From the NCBI GenBank assembly GCA_963701015.1, contig OY969556.1, positions 2,418,001-2,482,000 on the forward strand: a DNA stretch of 64,000 bases, in the 5' to 3' direction. Under the pieces are notes generated by a model, which saw nothing but the letters and a program-made list of their open reading frames with translations, was not told where the DNA came from and did no database searches. Every line of letters begins with the position of its first letter. Positions within the stretch are counted from its first letter, which is position 1. Positions 62,940 to 64,000 of the stretch are shown piece by piece. The position numbers and the translations under genes are program-made. This DNA is from MFD09286-c1 sp963701015 (GTDB taxonomy: Bacteria; Bacteroidota; Bacteroidia; Bacteroidales; DTGW01).

Positions 62940-63371
62940 CTATCCTCCGGTGATATAATTCTCTAATTGTTGAATTGTATTTTTTTGTTCGCGTATTATC
63001 CTGCTTACAATATCACCAATTGAAACAAGCCCGATTATTTTATCGTTATCAACTACAGGTAAATGACGAATATGCTTATCGGTCATAATTTGCATACAAT
63101 CAGTTAATTTAGTATTTGCATGAACCGTAGTTAAATTAACAGACATAAACTCCGATATTTGAGTATTGGCCGAGGACTTGCCAAACAAAACAATTTTTCT
63201 GGCATAATCCCTTTCTGAGAAAATACCTTCCAGTTTATCGTTTTTTACAACCAATACAGCGCCAATATTTTTTTCAGCCATTAACTTTAATGCTTCAAGT
63301 GTAATGGTTTCAGGTGGAACACCAAAATAATCGTTCCCCTTTTCTTTAAGTATGTCAACTACATAAATCAT
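62940..63371 (-). CDS. CBS-domain pair protein
   Basis: A 143-residue cytoplasmic protein made of two CBS motifs (about 18-65 and 80-135: NIGAVLVVKNDKLEGIFSERDYARKIVLFG; HIRHLPVVDNDKIIGLVSIGDIVSRII). CBS pairs bind adenine nucleotides such as AMP, ATP or NAD as an energy sensor. No effector domain is attached, so it likely regulates a partner protein. It starts at an ATG preceded by AAGGG. Its neighbour on the same strand is the YhcH-family gene 55 bases upstream. Confidence 0.93.
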   Translation of the reverse strand: MIYVVDILKEKGNDYFGVPPETITLEALKLMAEKNIGAVLVVKNDKLEGIFSERDYARKIVLFGKSSANTQISEFMSVNLTTVHANTKLTDCMQIMTDKHIRHLPVVDNDKIIGLVSIGDIVSRIIREQKNTIQQLENYITGG

Positions 63372-63426
63372 AACCCTTACTTTTTAGTTAAACATTTTAT
63401 TTTGCAAAAAGTCAAATGAAAATATC

Positions 63427-63879
63427 TTATATTTTAACTTTAATAACAATTTTCTTAACAAATTCAATTTTATTATTAATAATACACGGTTGATGTGCAT
63501 CAGTAGGAAATAATAAAACAAATTGACTTGGAATAATAGAAATGCTATTCCCTTCACCATTGAAAAACATGATATCTTTTTCTGGATTGTATGCAATCAC
63601 TTCCTTATTCATAAAATCAACAGGTGCATAAAATATTTTTTCTGAGCCTTGCGTGAGAACCTGAATATCAATAAATTTTTTATGTGCTTCCCATCTGTTT
63701 ACATCAAACTCCTTTGTTTGATAACTACTTACTGAAGCAAATATATCTTCACCTTGAATTGAATGTTTGCCATCTGTTAATTCATTCAAGTTCGTGTTCA
63801 AAAGGAAATTAAAACCTTTGACCAAATTACCACTTATACGGTCGTAAATATGTATATTTTTTAATGTATCTGTAATCAT
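63427..63879 (-). CDS. YhcH/YjgK/YiaL family protein
   Basis: A 150-residue cupin-like protein of the YhcH/YjgK/YiaL (beta-galactosidase beta-subunit-like) family: MITDTLKNIHIYDRISGNLVKGFNFLL, GKHSIQGEDIFASVSSYQTKEFDVNRWEAHKKFIDIQVLTQGSE, PSQFVLLFPTDAHQPCI. The His and Glu residues of EAHKKFID and DAHQP are likely metal ligands. Relatives are associated with sialic acid and other sugar utilisation and may be isomerases or mutarotase-like, but the activity is not settled. It lies 55 bases upstream of the CBS gene. Confidence 0.92.
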   Translation of the reverse strand: MITDTLKNIHIYDRISGNLVKGFNFLLNTNLNELTDGKHSIQGEDIFASVSSYQTKEFDVNRWEAHKKFIDIQVLTQGSEKIFYAPVDFMNKEVIAYNPEKDIMFFNGEGNSISIIPSQFVLLFPTDAHQPCIINNKIEFVKKIVIKVKI

Positions 63880-63927
63880 ACTATAAAGATAATCATAAAA
63901 TTTCCCGATAAAACATTTAAATATAAA

Positions 63928-63960
63928 AAAGCCGTCTTAATTTTACATTAAAACGGCTTT
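63928..63960 (-). terminator. Rho-independent terminator for a minus-strand gene outside the window
   Basis: Stem AAAGCCGT / ACGGCTTT, with additional pairing inside, followed on the minus strand by a T run. No gene ends near it on the plus strand, so it probably closes a gene reading in from beyond 64000. Confidence 0.65.
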
Positions 63961-64000
63961 AACAAATTATAAATTTTTTCTATTGGCTATGAACCCTAAT

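Noticed and set aside
1..64000. CRISPR arrays, insertion sequences, prophage or integration sites
   Set aside because: No regularly spaced repeats, transposase or integrase frames, or flanking repeats were found.

Overview
The window is an AT-rich chromosomal segment from a member of the Bacteroidota, most likely an uncultured or free-living Bacteroidia-type organism. Direct support: three proteins end in type IX secretion system (T9SS) type A C-terminal sorting domains; many genes follow the Bacteroidota -7 promoter box TAnnTTTG rather than a clear Shine-Dalgarno; there is a GldB-like lipoprotein, a MurF-alanine racemase fusion, a periplasmic-propeller sensor kinase and paired DUF3857 proteins, all typical of this phylum. 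No rRNA, tRNA, CRISPR array, insertion sequence or phage gene was recognised, so this looks like core chromosome with accessory islands. || Layout. 1-4.5 kb: a partial OmpA/TPR lipoprotein, a SiaC-like phosphoprotein, two response regulators and a Cys-rich DUF3109 protein. 4.6-8.4 kb: a 2[4Fe-4S] ferredoxin, GldB, a small outer-membrane barrel and glutamine-dependent NAD+ synthetase. 8.4-12.9 kb: a T9SS cargo protein, a TonB-dependent receptor, a small membrane protein and SurE. 13.8-23.3 kb: a tight four-gene operon of a secreted caspase-like protease, two giant paralogous T9SS propeller proteins and an outer-membrane barrel between them. 23.4-28.2 kb: housekeeping genes pheT, era and der. 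28.2-38.0 kb: a LacI-controlled L-fucose utilisation cluster (regulator, aldo/keto reductase, FucP, GH29 fucosidase with a frameshift, mutarotase, Zn-dehydrogenase, lactonase, DUF5703 glycosidase). 38.0-42.8 kb: an AlkD-type DNA glycosylase and an enzyme/pseudoenzyme pair of DUF3857 transglutaminase-like proteins. 42.9-48.4 kb: a tripartite RND efflux operon. 48.6-50.0 kb: a compact cassette of four small proteins, a NifX-fold protein with a Cys-rich tail, a Nif11-like protein and two unknowns. 50.0-57.5 kb: thiol peroxidase, FabF, two glycosyltransferases, MurF-Alr and thymidine kinase. 57.6-64 kb: a conserved unknown, a propeller sensor kinase split by a frameshift, an orphan sugar-binding lipoprotein, a CBS-domain protein and a YhcH-family protein. 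|| How the genes work together. The fucose cluster forms a coherent route: extracytoplasmic fucosidases release L-fucose, FucP imports it, the mutarotase equilibrates anomers, and the dehydrogenase and lactonase start a non-phosphorylating pathway. Its regulator sits beside a perfect palindrome, with half-sites on both divergent promoters. The caspase operon looks like a surface module using T9SS export. The 48.6-50.0 kb cassette is the best candidate for an uncharacterised system: a metal-cluster-carrier fold and a Nif11-like protein with no nitrogenase genes anywhere in the window. Two genes (GH29 fucosidase and sensor kinase) each carry a +1 shift; these may be real lesions or assembly errors.
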